Below are positions 35,448-45,804 of a DNA stretch of 64,000 bases, in pieces. A program made the translations under genes and the position numbers. Origin of the DNA: Cyanodermella asteris. Its lineage: Eukaryota; Ascomycota; Lecanoromycetes; Ostropales; Stictidaceae. The notes under the pieces are model-generated. The model searched no databases and was not told where the DNA came from. It saw only the letters and a list, made by a program, of their open reading frames with translations. Position 1 is the stretch's first letter; the number at the start of each line of letters is the position of its first letter. The stretch covers positions 834,980-898,979 of the forward strand of contig UYJD01000010.1 of assembly GCA_900618795.1 (NCBI GenBank). The letters run 5' to 3'.

Positions 35448-36515
35448 ATGTTGTCGTCCTTGGCTATGGACCCGAAGAGGGTCATGATGTCTCGATGGGG
35501 CAACCTCCTCGCCTGCTTTGCTGGCTTTTTCATCTTCTTCTTCACATTTTGCCATTTTCTAGGCACGCCAGCGTCAGAAAATGTCTATTCGCCTTCATCC
35601 GAAGCTCCAGTCGCAACACCGATGCCTGGAAAATCCTCTATAATAATACCCGCATACCACGAGGTCGACTCGTTACGACCTTTAATCAAGAGGCTTGTTG
35701 CCAAGCTCTCGACCGGCACCGAGATCATTGTGGTCGACGACAACAGCCAGGATGGAACTGAAAAGGTGGTCAATAATTTCAAATATGTCGATGGATGGAA
35801 CGTGCATCTCATCACGCGCACGAACAAGTCGGGCCTCTCTTCGGCAGTCATCGACGGCATGGCCGCTGCTACTGGCGACGTTCTGCTGGTCATGGACGCC
35901 GACGGACAACACCCGCCAGAGGCTGCTGCAGCTTTGTTGAGAGCTCTTCGCAACGTGCCCAGGGCTCTCATGGCCATGGGACGGCGCGAGAAGTTGGACA
36001 GCGACTGGCCATGGTACCGTCGTATCATGTCCTGGGGCGCCACAAGGATGGCCAGCCCTCTCGTTGGAGGCAATGTCCACGACCCCATGACCGGTCTTTT
36101 CGCCATTCGTGCTGAGGTCTTCAGGAAGTCGCGCCCAATCAACACCAGCGGTTTCAAGATTGCGCTGGAGTTGCTGTTGAAGAGCGTTCTCGTCCGCAAC
36201 AACTGGCAGAGCGACTTTGACGAGCGTGTCATTGAAGTCAACTATACCTTCGAGACGAGAAAGAGCGGCTCCAGCAAGCTCGGTTGCAAGGTCATCATCC
36301 AGTACGCCCTGCAGCTTTTCGGCCTCTACTACTGGCGCCTGGGCATGTTGCTGCCAATTGCTCTCGCAGGTGCCGCAACTGCCTGCGTCTACTCTCTATT
36401 CTCCGTCTACCAAGGCGTCCGCGGCAGACAAATCTACGAAAAGATACGTCGCATGAGCGGCGAGTGGAGCGACGACGAGGAGGCCAAGGCAATCCTCGAG
36501 AAATACCGAGATTAG
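35448..36515 (+). CDS. GT2 glycosyltransferase, dolichol-phosphate mannose synthase-like
   Basis: Intronless, 355 aa from the ATG at 35448; the open frame upstream has no ATG. The GT-A core shows SSIIIPAYHEVDSLRPLIKR, the nucleotide-binding IIVVDDNSQDGTEK and the DxD-type motif VMDADGQHPPE, followed by HDPMTGLFAIR, as in dolichol-phosphate mannose synthases. Unlike the usual roughly 240-aa soluble fungal Dpm1, this protein has an N-terminal membrane segment (LLACFAGFFIFFFTFCHFLG) and a C-terminal one (LGMLLPIALAGAATACVYSL). It is probably an ER or Golgi membrane enzyme transferring a sugar to a polyprenyl phosphate. The exact donor and acceptor cannot be read from sequence. It may be a Dpm1-like paralogue and not the essential synthase. 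Confidence 0.85.
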   Translation: MLSSLAMDPKRVMMSRWGNLLACFAGFFIFFFTFCHFLGTPASENVYSPSSEAPVATPMPGKSSIIIPAYHEVDSLRPLIKRLVAKLSTGTEIIVVDDNSQDGTEKVVNNFKYVDGWNVHLITRTNKSGLSSAVIDGMAAATGDVLLVMDADGQHPPEAAAALLRALRNVPRALMAMGRREKLDSDWPWYRRIMSWGATRMASPLVGGNVHDPMTGLFAIRAEVFRKSRPINTSGFKIALELLLKSVLVRNNWQSDFDERVIEVNYTFETRKSGSSKLGCKVIIQYALQLFGLYYWRLGMLLPIALAGAATACVYSLFSVYQGVRGRQIYEKIRRMSGEWSDDEEAKAILEKYRD

Positions 36516-37797
36516 CAGCCTCGACTCGACCGTTCGAGCTACTAGCGTTCGACGACTGCATTATATCAGCCTTTTTCCTTCTTCGATCTGTTTTCACATT
36601 ACGGCTTGTTGCAGCGTTATACCCATTGCATCAAAACGGCGTTTTGTTGGAAAACGGGGCGGGGATTCATATGCACATTGTTGTCTGCTTGCCGCGGGCG
36701 TCATTTCCAGCCACGCGGCATCCACACAAGTGCTCAATCTTGGGAATCATTTGACCGGCGTTGTCATTACACTATAAAACGGAATGGGGGCTTTTGACGA
36801 AGAAAGCGGCCGAAACGAAGGGTACAAAAACAAATTTACTCCGAACCGGGTTGCAACCTTTTGCATCCGTGATGTATAAAAGCAACGCATATTGACTATT
36901 AATTTATGAACTTTCTGACCCACATATATCGTCGTCCTGAATTTGTTTTGAGATGCTTGTCCCCTGCAACGTTTACTTGTTTCTCCGCAACCACTTCCTT
37001 GCATACAGGCGTCACGCACTTTTGTCCTCTTGACCCGTCAGCAAAACCAATCACAAAACATAATCAGAAATTTTCGAATCGTATTCTGGCGTCCTACCCG
37101 ACAGTACGGCAAGTAAGCCAGCTGCCTCCCATGTGGCACAGACGCCTTGCTTGGAATACTTTACTTCTGTATACAAGGAGTTTCGCACGTGGTGGCTCCC
37201 ACGGCATTCGCACACATGCCCCCTCTATCCTATTCACAAACACAACACGTGAGCGGTCTAAGACGTTTCCGTCTCCACTTTCCTCTTTCTCTGGCACTCC
37301 TTTCGAAAACGTCGACTCCAGACAGACAGTCCGGCGATTTGGGAATGAGGAATGAGGAAACTCACAGTGGAAGGTTTTTTTTTATAAGGCGGCAACAGCA
37401 GTTGGCTCCGGGACAGGTGGGGTAGATGGGACTGGGCAGTATCGTTTGAAACCATTGTCGAGTCAAACATCAAGTTCTTGTTTCCTTTGACAGAAAAAGT
37501 CTGCTGCCCCCGGGGGGGGGTTTCTCCCATTTGAGAATTTGTATGAGCGTTGCTCGGGGGACGTGTGGAGCTTCAAGACAGCACGACCACGAAGAGGCAA
37601 GAAATGTCATGATCGCATCGCTTGAGCTGTACTTTTTTGTCATTCAAGAGCGCTTCGACCTTGTAGCTGGATGCGGCGATCGATATTCTTCCGTTCGGAA
37701 GGTAGCAGATGAAGATGTTGGACAATCTGGTAATAAGCAAGGTTCAGAAAATATCAGTATATAAAGAGCAATAGAAGCACGATTCACCATCGTTCAT
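36516..37797. other. Intergenic region before the tRNA
   Basis: No gene is supported in these 1.3 kb. A C5G9 run lies at 37507-37520. Only short random ORFs are present. The start is the likely 3' UTR of the GT2 gene. Confidence 0.5.
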
Positions 37798-37885
37798 GGC
37801 CGATTAACTCAGTTGGTTAGAGTGTGGTGCTAATAGACCTGTTCTGTCAACGCCAAAGTCGTGGGTTCGACCCCCACATTGGCCA
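37798..37885 (+). tRNA. tRNA-Ile (anticodon AAT) with a 14-nt intron
   Basis: A full cloverleaf can be drawn. The acceptor stem GGCCGAT pairs with ATTGGCC (one G-T pair), with discriminator A at 37885. The D-arm contains AACTCAGTTGGTTAGAGT, and the T-arm GTGGGTTCGACCCCCAC holds a perfect B-box. The anticodon loop CTAATAA carries AAT. A 14-nt intron at about 37836-37849 sits one base 3' of the anticodon, the standard eukaryotic position. The mature length is 74 nt, and CCA is not encoded. Confidence 0.95.
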
Positions 37886-38306
37886 CATCTTTTTGCCAAA
37901 ATTTTGCCCACCGAGTACTGTAGAAAGAAAGCTCACTTCGTTTTTGTTTTGTGGCCGTGGGCGGAGGAGGGATCTGGAGGACGGGATAGGGTTTTGCCCC
38001 GCAGAAGAGCACGCCAACCTTGGCGAAGGCACGTCTGTGCTCAAAGACAATCCAGAGATTCATAGAGTGTGGAAACAAAAGCTCAATGGGGCTCTGAAGG
38101 ATCTGATTCTGATTTGAGCGAGAAGAGAATGTATGCTTCGAATCATGATGGTTCTGTCGCACGGACTACACGAGCGATTCGCGGAAATGTTGTAGTGCGA
38201 GTACTTGTCCGCAATGGTCGACCTTTAACCAACGGGGCTTGCATACTTCGTCAACAGTAATGAGGAATTTGTCGACATGAACTTTTATTCTTTCCCAGAA
38301 AGATTA
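37886..38306. other. Intergenic region between tRNA-Ile and the PhyH gene
   Basis: About 420 bp without a supported gene. It probably includes the 3' UTR of the minus-strand dioxygenase gene. Confidence 0.5.
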
Positions 38307-39281
38307 CTAGTCTGCCTGACTGAATCCTTTTCCGCCGCCCTCTCTCCCCATCCTAATCAGATTCTTTCTCATCCCCTCCGCCCTCCGTCTCGCAACTTCT
38401 CCCAATCCCTCAAACCCGCAGCCCTCAATCCAGTCCCCGACTCCATGCTGCAACACATTCCTCGCCCTCTTCCCCTCCTGGCCCCTTCGACTGATGCTCC
38501 CGTGCAATGTCGCCCGTTCTTTCGTCGAGTCATACTTACCCCGATGCAAGATATCATTGTCGTAGAAAACCACATCGCCAGGCTCGAGATGAACCTCGAG
38601 CTGATCTGGAAGCACGTCGTGTATGCCCGCGGAGCGCTCTATGGGTGTCCTGGCGCGGGCGTGCGAGCCCGGGATCACGATCAGGGAAGTATCGGGGTAA
38701 AGCGCGAGGTTCCATTGCGTATGCGTATAGCAGCTCGGCTTCCGGACGGGAGCACCATCTGCGGACAACAAACCCAGGGCAGCACGTTCCTCGCCCGGCG
38801 TCGCCGAGGGCGGGACATCGTCTCGATGCCAGCGGAGCTCGAATTCGGAGTCTGGGCGGACGAGCAGGTTGTACAGCTCCATCACCAGTTCCTCGTCGCG
38901 CTCGCCGCCGTCACGCGCTTCCTCTCCGTCCACGCCGAGAATCTCCTCGACTACGGCGAGGAGTTTCGGGTCGAAGTAGCTCTGTGCGAAGAGGTCGCGC
39001 CCGGGCTGGTCTGGGTGCATGAGGTGCTGTACGCCCCAGATGCCTTCCGGGCCTGGGACGCTGGGCCAGGGGGGGAATTGTTTGGGAAGGGTTCGGATGA
39101 AGGGCCATTTTCCGGCCCGGGCTCGGGAGGTGGAGTCGGCGCAGGCGGAACGGAGAGCGTGGACCTCGGATGGGGAGAGGAGAGATTTGACGACTACGTA
39201 ACCGGTCGAGTGGAGGGCGGAGAGGTGTGGTGCGGGATCTGATACTGTGTTGGTCGTTGTCGTGGTTGCCGTTGCAGACAT
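38307..39281 (-). CDS. Phytanoyl-CoA dioxygenase (PhyH) family protein
   Basis: Intronless, 324 aa. The fold is that of Fe(II)/2-oxoglutarate dioxygenases. The early block SALHSTGYVVVKSLLSPSEV is the usual PhyH start. The metal-binding HxD is in ELRWHRDDVPPSA, and the distal His is in DNDILHRGKYDST, preceded by LEPGDVVFYD. The segment IVIPGSHARART is also typical. All three presumed iron ligands are present, so it should be active. Substrates of fungal members range from fatty acyl-CoA to secondary metabolites and cannot be predicted here. No peroxisomal SKL-type tail is seen (it ends GFSQAD). The gene stands alone, divergent from the rhodopsin-fold protein 1.7 kb away. Confidence 0.88.
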   Translation of the reverse strand: MSATATTTTTNTVSDPAPHLSALHSTGYVVVKSLLSPSEVHALRSACADSTSRARAGKWPFIRTLPKQFPPWPSVPGPEGIWGVQHLMHPDQPGRDLFAQSYFDPKLLAVVEEILGVDGEEARDGGERDEELVMELYNLLVRPDSEFELRWHRDDVPPSATPGEERAALGLLSADGAPVRKPSCYTHTQWNLALYPDTSLIVIPGSHARARTPIERSAGIHDVLPDQLEVHLEPGDVVFYDNDILHRGKYDSTKERATLHGSISRRGQEGKRARNVLQHGVGDWIEGCGFEGLGEVARRRAEGMRKNLIRMGREGGGKGFSQAD

Positions 39282-40976
39282 GTTGACTGTGGTCGGAGTC
39301 GATGTATGGTTGTTCTAGGCGGAATGGTATTGGACTAGATCGATTAGACTTGTCGGACCTCAATGATAGTTTCGATTGCTATACGTTCCTCAAAGGTCGA
39401 AAAGGACATGAAGAGTTTCAGATTGCAGACCATTGGCTCCGAGAAAGCAAAATATTCAGTGTGCCATGCCGCCGTCAAGTGCGGGGCCGGAACATATCCG
39501 AATTGAGGGTGCAAGGAAGTGTGGGAACCGATGAACAGCGAATCACGAAGACAACCAAAAACGCTCGTGCCCATGAAATCTGAGCATCTCGATGATCGAT
39601 ATCGGCGGACTTCAATTCGCGTGATTATAGGGACTTGCATGAACGAAGAACGATCAAACTCAGCAATGTAGGATCCACCAATTGGTCACACGACTCATGC
39701 CCATTTTGCTCATTGGGGGTTTTCATGTAGAGGCATACAATGGCAATAGCAGCAAGTCGTAGAGGCTACCGTGCCATTGCAAATATGATGCCGACTAGCA
39801 TGCAACAGGACTTCTTCGCACCGTCGTGGGTCAAGAACACACCCTCACGCAGCCCGGAAAGGAGTCGATCGCGGACAAGAAAAATGGGACCTTCACTGCT
39901 TGATTCCTCCTTCAGACCGGGGCTTTGACCTCCTGAACGAGCGCATGGACGCATACGCTACCTACATTTCCCAGTACAGGAATAGTGGCGTTGGCATGGT
40001 CGGCTCGATCTGGGTGAAAGTCCTGTACAGTATCTGTGTCGCTGTCGTAGCACGTCGCATCGTCGAAGCTTTGGCGTCGCGTCCTCTTCAACCATGTCAC
40101 CACACATCGGAACCGTGGGAGTTGGTGGCGCCAGTGAGTGCGCCCCGATATTCGAACCGGGGCAAGCTTGCTGCTATTGTCTCGAGTTTCGATGCCCTTG
40201 ATAAGGTCCTCACGCCAATAGCGAGGCCTGAGTTAGGGCCATTGTCTTGCATTGTGTCGTCATGATTGTGCTTTGCAAGTATGGCCAGTACCTTTGCGCC
40301 GGCCTTTCGTTCACTGGAGCAAGTCTGGCAAATGCCGACTACGCTGGTGAAGCAATTCTTCACGATATCCGACTGTCCCCACTCGTCGTCGATTACCTAG
40401 TAGTAGTCTGTCGTGGCGCAGAACGTGATCAACATGTGAGATCAAAGCTGAATGTCGATCAGTACCCACACCAATTGGCCAGCAAGAGCTTGCAACCATC
40501 GCCTGACCCCAAACCCCTATTATTTCCAAAGCAAAATCTGTTCTGCTACGAAGCGTGTCACCGAACCGGTCATTTCCCCCCTTTCCACGCCTATTTGGTA
40601 CACATAATGCTTCTGGCCCCCACCGCTAAACCTTCGCGAAGCATAGTCGGGTCACACAAGCGGCCGCCGGTAAGAGGCGGCCGCTCAAGGTCGGTCTCTG
40701 AACTTCTATTGGAGAGATGTGGAGCAGCATCTACCACTCTGAATACTGCGACGATCACAGAGGATCGAAGGGCCGATAGGAGAACCACACAATGTCACTC
40801 TTTCCATGTCCTGTCGATCCCTGCTCCGAGCCGTGAGCCTCCAATGTTCCTTGCCGGAGAATCGGTCATTATGGCTTGATACTTGTATATTGGACTTGGT
40901 CGACTGTTTTGCCAACTGAAATTCACCCACTTCCACGAGCGCTTCCTTCGATCCTCCAGCCCTGCCTCCAACGGCC
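39282..40976. other. Divergent intergenic region (PhyH / rhodopsin-fold gene)
   Basis: About 1.7 kb with no recognised gene. Short ORFs occur on both strands; the longest (210 codons at 40247-40879) lacks domain features. It likely contains both promoters. Confidence 0.5.
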
Positions 40977-42257
40977 ATGGCTTCTCGCGAGGAGCTTCCT
41001 CCCGGCTCGGACGACTATATTGGGTACCGGCTGCTTGGCGTTGGCGCTGCCTTCATTGGCATACAGACTTTGTTCATCCTTTTGAGAATATACGCTCGCC
41101 ACTTCCATCGTGCGAATAATGCGAAGCTTGATTGGGATGACTACTTTCTCTATCCGGCTGTGGTGTGTTCGCTGGCCGTCGCCGGACTTATATGCTGTAA
41201 GCTCCCAAGCTTCGCACTGCTTCAATATAGATTCCGTTGCTTGGGGACCAGCTTGTGCTTGCAATGATGTGACTTCGGACGCCATTCGTGGTCCTCGAGT
41301 CTTGTGGATGCAATCACGTCGACCTTGACCCGTCTTACTGACTCAAATACAGCAATCGTGATTGATGGCAAAGTCGGCTACCACATTACCTACCTCGAAT
41401 CAACCCAGCCCGCCGTGATCCGCACCTACACCAAAATCCTCTTCGCCGTCGAAGGCGTCTACCTTGCCGCCGAACTCCTCTCCAAACTATCCATCCTCTT
41501 CCTCTACCTGCGTTTCTTCCGCGAACCCGCCTACCGGCTCGCCACGCACTGCCTAATCGGCATCATCATCGCAACCTGGATCGGCGAAACCGTCGCCTGG
41601 GCCCTACAATGCAACCCGCCCTCCGATTTCTGGAACAAAACTCCCGAAGAAGGCCACTGTTTCAATCGCCAGCTCTTCTACGGTTTTTTGAACGTGCCGA
41701 ACATAATTACGGATATTGCGGCGTTGGTTCTGGCCGGGTTGATGGTCAGGAAACTGAAATTGACGAGCGCGCAGAAGGTCGGCTTGCTGCTTACGTTTAT
41801 GACTGGCCTGATTGGGACGGCGGCGAGTCTGGCAAGATGTATAACCTTCTTCGCCGTCTCGCCGTTCACGGACGCGACGTGGAATAGCGTCATTCTCCTG
41901 ATCTGGACCGTCGTCGAGCCGGCGACCTACGTGGTCGTGGCCTGTCTGCCATCCCTACGCATCCTCGTTCGAAGCAGAAAGGGCGGGTCTGGCGGAGCAG
42001 CGGGAGCGATGTCTGGTGGAACGGCGGGCAGTGCTGCCAATACATACAACACGAACAAGAAGCACAGGTCGACGTTGCAGGAGAATATTCCGCTCAGTCA
42101 GAGGTTGTTCAGGAATGGCGAAAAAAGAGAGTTTTCCAAGCTGGATACGGGGAGTGAGACTTCGACAAGCCCTTTTGCGCGAACTTGGAACGAGCATGGC
42201 GGGATTACGGTCACGAGTGATGTTCAGCTAGAGGGTGGGCGGTCGTCGCCTATATGA
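40977..42257 (+). CDS. Fungal rhodopsin-fold seven-TM membrane protein
   Basis: Two exons, 40977-41196 and 41353-42257, with a 156-nt intron (GTAAGC...ATACAG, phase 1), give 374 aa. About seven hydrophobic spans are visible, starting YRLLGVGAAFIGIQTLFILL and including CLIGIIIATWIGETVAWALQ. The motifs KLDWDDYFLYPAVV, AELLSKLSILFLYLRFFR and CNPPSDFW are typical of the large, mostly uncharacterised fungal rhodopsin-domain (SAT4-like) family. It lacks an N-terminal CFEM domain, so it is not a classical PTH11-type receptor. The C-terminal tail is Gly/Ser/Ala-rich and cytosolic in prediction. The function is unknown; a receptor or sensor role is sometimes inferred. Confidence 0.85.
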
Positions 42258-42884
42258 TCTGTGCTGGTTGAGTAGAGTTTAGGAACTGAAACGAATGTCA
42301 ACGATCTGAGGGTATCGGCCCAGTTGTGACGGATTTCCAAAGCCTCGAGATGTGATTCGTTTCGTGTGGGTGATTGCCTTATCTGTCTTTGAACCGCCCT
42401 TGGACGTCCATGTTCACGTCGATGGAATCTCACTTTTTTTTGGGAAGTGCTCAAAATGCAAAATACGGCTTCGTTTGTTCTTGGCTTCGCATTAGGCTAT
42501 TCGTAGAACAGGGCTGACCTGACCCTTGCTGTGCTTACAGGGAGCAGACGCTTGTCTCGACTACAACGCAAGCCGGTCAGAATTTAATGTAAAGCAATCT
42601 GCTGACTGTGCTACAAGTCTGGTTGGAGTAACAGAAAGCAAATGGCGTTTCGGTAGATCTGCGGTTGGCTGCGCTAAAAGCGTGTCCGAGCTTCCAAAAA
42701 GTTATTTTCCGCCTTACAAGAATGAATCCAAGTACGCCCAGCTCTATTCCTCGAAACGTCTTGTGCTTCGGTGACCAGGTGCGAGCATCTAAGTCTATCC
42801 GGTTCGATCGTTCTGGTGTTGGGCTTTTGTCGGGCCGAGTGCAGGCTCAATTCGGACTGCTTCATCGTTCGCCCACGACAGAAA
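42258..42884. other. Intergenic region upstream of the SET-domain gene
   Basis: About 630 bp without a supported gene. It holds the likely 3' UTR of the rhodopsin-fold gene and the promoter of the SET gene. The reading frame is open back to 42771, but the family start fits the Met at 42885. Confidence 0.5.
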
Positions 42885-44288
42885 ATGTCGGAGTTTGAAG
42901 CTCTTTCAGACGCCTTTGCTCAGGAGTTCCTTGCTCAGCCCGGAGCCAACGTCCATTCGGCTCTCAGACTCTCCGATCTCCGAGATCATGGACTAGGTCG
43001 AGGCGTTGTCGCTACTGCAGACATTCCAGCAGACACGGAGCTTTTCACCATCCCCAGAGAATATGTCATGAGCGTGGACCAATCGATTCTCTCCTCCAAG
43101 CGCCCGCAAATTTTCGACGACCTCGATGTTGATTCGAACGATATCCTGCCGAAGCCATGGCTGAATCTCATCCTGGTAATGCTCCACGACTACTTCCACC
43201 TGTCAGACTCGAAATGGAAGGCGTACTGGGCTGTTTTGCCGACGACCTTCGACACGCTGATGTTCTGAAATGACAGCGAGCTAGACGAGCTGCAGGGCAG
43301 CACGGTGAGGAATCACATCGGCAAAGACAAGGCCGACAGACTATTCACCGAGACCCTCATCCCCGTGATACGACGGAATAACGCCGTGTTCTCGGCGTCA
43401 TCACTGTCGGACGACGAGTTGCTGCATCTTTGCCACCGCATGGGCAGTCTGATCATGGCGTATGCCTTCGACATGCAGATGCATCAAGACTCCGACGACG
43501 AATCTGGCGAGGATGGTTGGATCGAGGACCGCGACGCTGAGGTGGCGATGGGCATGGTGCCGCTGGCGGACACGTTGAATGCGGATGCGGACTTTAACGC
43601 TCATGTCGAACACGAGACTGATCGGTTGGTCGTGCGTTCATTGCGGCATATTCACGCGGGAGACGAGGTGTTGAACTACTACGGCCCTCTACCGAACTCG
43701 GATCTCGCGAGGCGGTATGGCTACACCAGTACGCTGCACGCACGATACGATGTCGTCGAGGTCTCATGGGATCTGGTATTCAAGGTACTCACCGAGCAGC
43801 TAGGCCAAGTGGACCCCAGTGGCGAGGACTTGGAAGACAGTCTCGTTCTGGAACGGGACAGTGGGGAGCCGGATGATATGGGACGGCATACGACGATTGC
43901 GGAGTTCAAAAGCTTCCCCGACGATCTCGTTAATCAGGCTACGGAATTTGCCGCTCGGGCACTCAAGATTGATATGGAGAAGCTCAATTCGCGAGACAAC
44001 AAGAGTTTGAAAGTGGCTTTCTTACGAATCATGCGACAAGTGATTGAGCTGAGGTTGAAAGACTATCCAACGACCGTGGAGGAGGATGAGGCGCAGCGAT
44101 CAATGGGTGGATTGTCGGCGAGGAAACGAATGGCAGTTGACATCAGACTTGGAGAGAAGAAGCTACTCAGAGAAGCACAAGACTATGTGCAGACCCTGCT
44201 GAAGAAGTACGATGCAGATGGCCAGGGCAAGCACGGCGCCGGAAGAGCAGTCGATCAAGCCAGGGAGCACAAGAAGAAACGCGGCTGA
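42885..44288 (+). CDS. SET-domain lysine methyltransferase, SETD6/Rkm4-like, with in-frame TGA
   Basis: The frame from MSEFEALSDAF at 42885 to 44288 spans 468 codons and is open except for one TGA at 43266-43268. Before it come GLGRGVVATADIPADTELFT and LPKPWLNLILVMLHDY (SET start), and the protein stops at FDTLMF. After it the same frame continues NDSELDELQGS, with the SET core MVPLADTLNADADFN and VLNYYGPLPNSDLARRYGY, then the Rubisco-LSMT-type substrate-binding domain. In homologues the codon after LMF normally encodes Trp (MFW), so TGG has become TGA. Family members methylate ribosomal proteins (Rkm4) or nuclear targets (SETD6). No GT-AG intron removes the codon without losing conserved residues. 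Either the gene is newly broken, the codon is read through, or the base is wrong. Confidence 0.8.
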
Positions 44289-44456
44289 TCAACTTCGACA
44301 TACTCAATTCAATACACGCAGGTGTTGAACCCACACCGACCTTCGAAGGTCTAGCAAGAGTCTGTCACGGGCAAGATACCAAGAACCTAGAGATTCACAC
44401 TACAACAATCATGTCTAATCTCGCTCCAACGATCCGAAACCTCTCAGTCATCCCCG

Positions 44457-45414
44457 CTAAATCGAGCTCACCGTCAACGTCGTCCCCGCATCCACAATCA
44501 TATTCTCCCCATTCACAAAACTCGCGGCCGGCGAGCTCAAAAACAACACTGCATTAGCAACCTCATCCGGCCCCGCAGCCCGCTGCAACGGCGACAACTT
44601 CCTGATCATCGCACCCAACGCCGGCACCCTCGCCAAACTCGCCTGCATCATCGGCGTATCCACCCAAGCGGGACAGACCGAGTTGACGCGAATATGCTTC
44701 GCCAGACCATCCATGGCCGCACTGCGGACCAACCCAATGATGGCGTGTTTGGAGGTCACGTACGGTAACATGCCGGGCGCCGGGATGAAGGAGTTGATGC
44801 TGCCGAGGACGACGATGGAGCCGCGGCCGAGACTGCGGGTGCCGTGTCGGGACGTGTACGAAAGGGGCTCCTGGACGGACATGGCTCGGTTCAGGGCGCG
44901 GAGCGTGTACATTGTGCCGTTGACGTTGGTGTCGATGGTGGATTTGAAGCCTGGGGTCTTGACGTTGGCGGTGACTGCGCCGGATGTGTTGCCTACCTGT
45001 ATCACGACCACGAATGTTAGCTTCTCGCTCAAAGAAACGACCATTTCAGGTAGGATATTACCCCCGCGCTGTGCACTGCATAGTCGATTCGTCCAAATTC
45101 CGTCTTTGCGATTTCGACGGCCTCGTCGACTTCTTCGTTCGTCACGTCGACCTTGATGGCGATGGCTCGGTATGCGGGGTTGGAAGCGAGCTTCTTACTT
45201 TCTTCGACTGCCTTCTCGGCTTCTTCGAGATTCAAGTCTACGAATGCAACACCAGCGGCGCCGGCTTCGGCGAAAGTCAGCGCCGACTCCTTTCCGATGC
45301 CTTGGGCTGCCTGTGAAATCCGGTCGGTTTTTCTAGCCAAGTCTATATCTCGTAAGATGGGACAAATTTCACCCCGGTGATGAATGCGAAGCCAGACAGC
45401 TTATATCGAGACAT
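44457..45414 (-). CDS. Short-chain dehydrogenase/reductase (SDR, classical)
   Basis: Three exons, 45414-45373, 45310-45062 and 44996-44457, give 276 aa. The introns (62 and 65 nt) are both in phase 0. The cofactor-binding TGAAQGIGKE is created only by splicing exons 1 and 2. VDVTNEEV and DYAVHSAG follow. The catalytic Ser lies in GSIVVLGSINS and the Tyr/Lys pair in YVTSKHA. The last part (RVNSVCPAWVDTPM) is standard. Asp in FVDLNLEEA at the end of beta-2 suggests NAD preference. The gene is tandem with ERG7 on the same strand (390 bp apart) and convergent with the SET gene. The substrate is unknown; a sterol link by neighbourhood is only a guess. Confidence 0.9.
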
Positions 45415-45804
45415 GGCTGTTAGAATGAAACGTGTTTGTTTTGGTGAGAAGTACGGATCTATTCAATGCTCCTTGCAAAGGTGTGGTTTTAGTGAAGCCG
45501 AGTCGGCGGAAAACTTGTCTAAGCAAGTTGGAATGTCGACGGCCGTAAAAGACGTGACCGGTTTGCGTAAGCTGCGGCGGGTCTCTCTTTTGTTTCGAAC
45601 TCAGGCCGGCAACCAGGTCAGGCCGGGTCGCACAAGCTGGGCCGCACATACGGCCGCATGAAGACCGGAAGACCGGGAAGGCTGAGTCGCAGCTCAACGC
45701 AGAACAGTAGATGGACAGTCAGATGATGGCAATCAACAGCTTGGATGGAGTTTGGTGAATTTGAGCTCGCAGGGCCCACAATTTCAATTCGCTTCCTGTT
45801 CCAT
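45415..45804. other. Spacer between the ERG7 stop and the SDR start
   Basis: About 390 bp. It carries the ERG7 3' UTR and the SDR promoter on the minus strand. No other gene is seen. Confidence 0.5.

Noticed and set aside
38277-39242. 321-codon plus-strand ORF
   Set aside because: It overlaps almost exactly the PhyH dioxygenase gene on the other strand, whose motifs are clear.
40247-40879. 210-codon plus-strand ORF upstream of the rhodopsin-fold gene
   Set aside because: No domain, and it lies in the probable promoter region; reads as chance.
43246-43276. Efficient programmed stop read-through at the SET-gene TGA
   Set aside because: The base context after TGA is AAT, not the CTA known to favour read-through in fungi, so I report the TGA as unexplained and do not call recoding.
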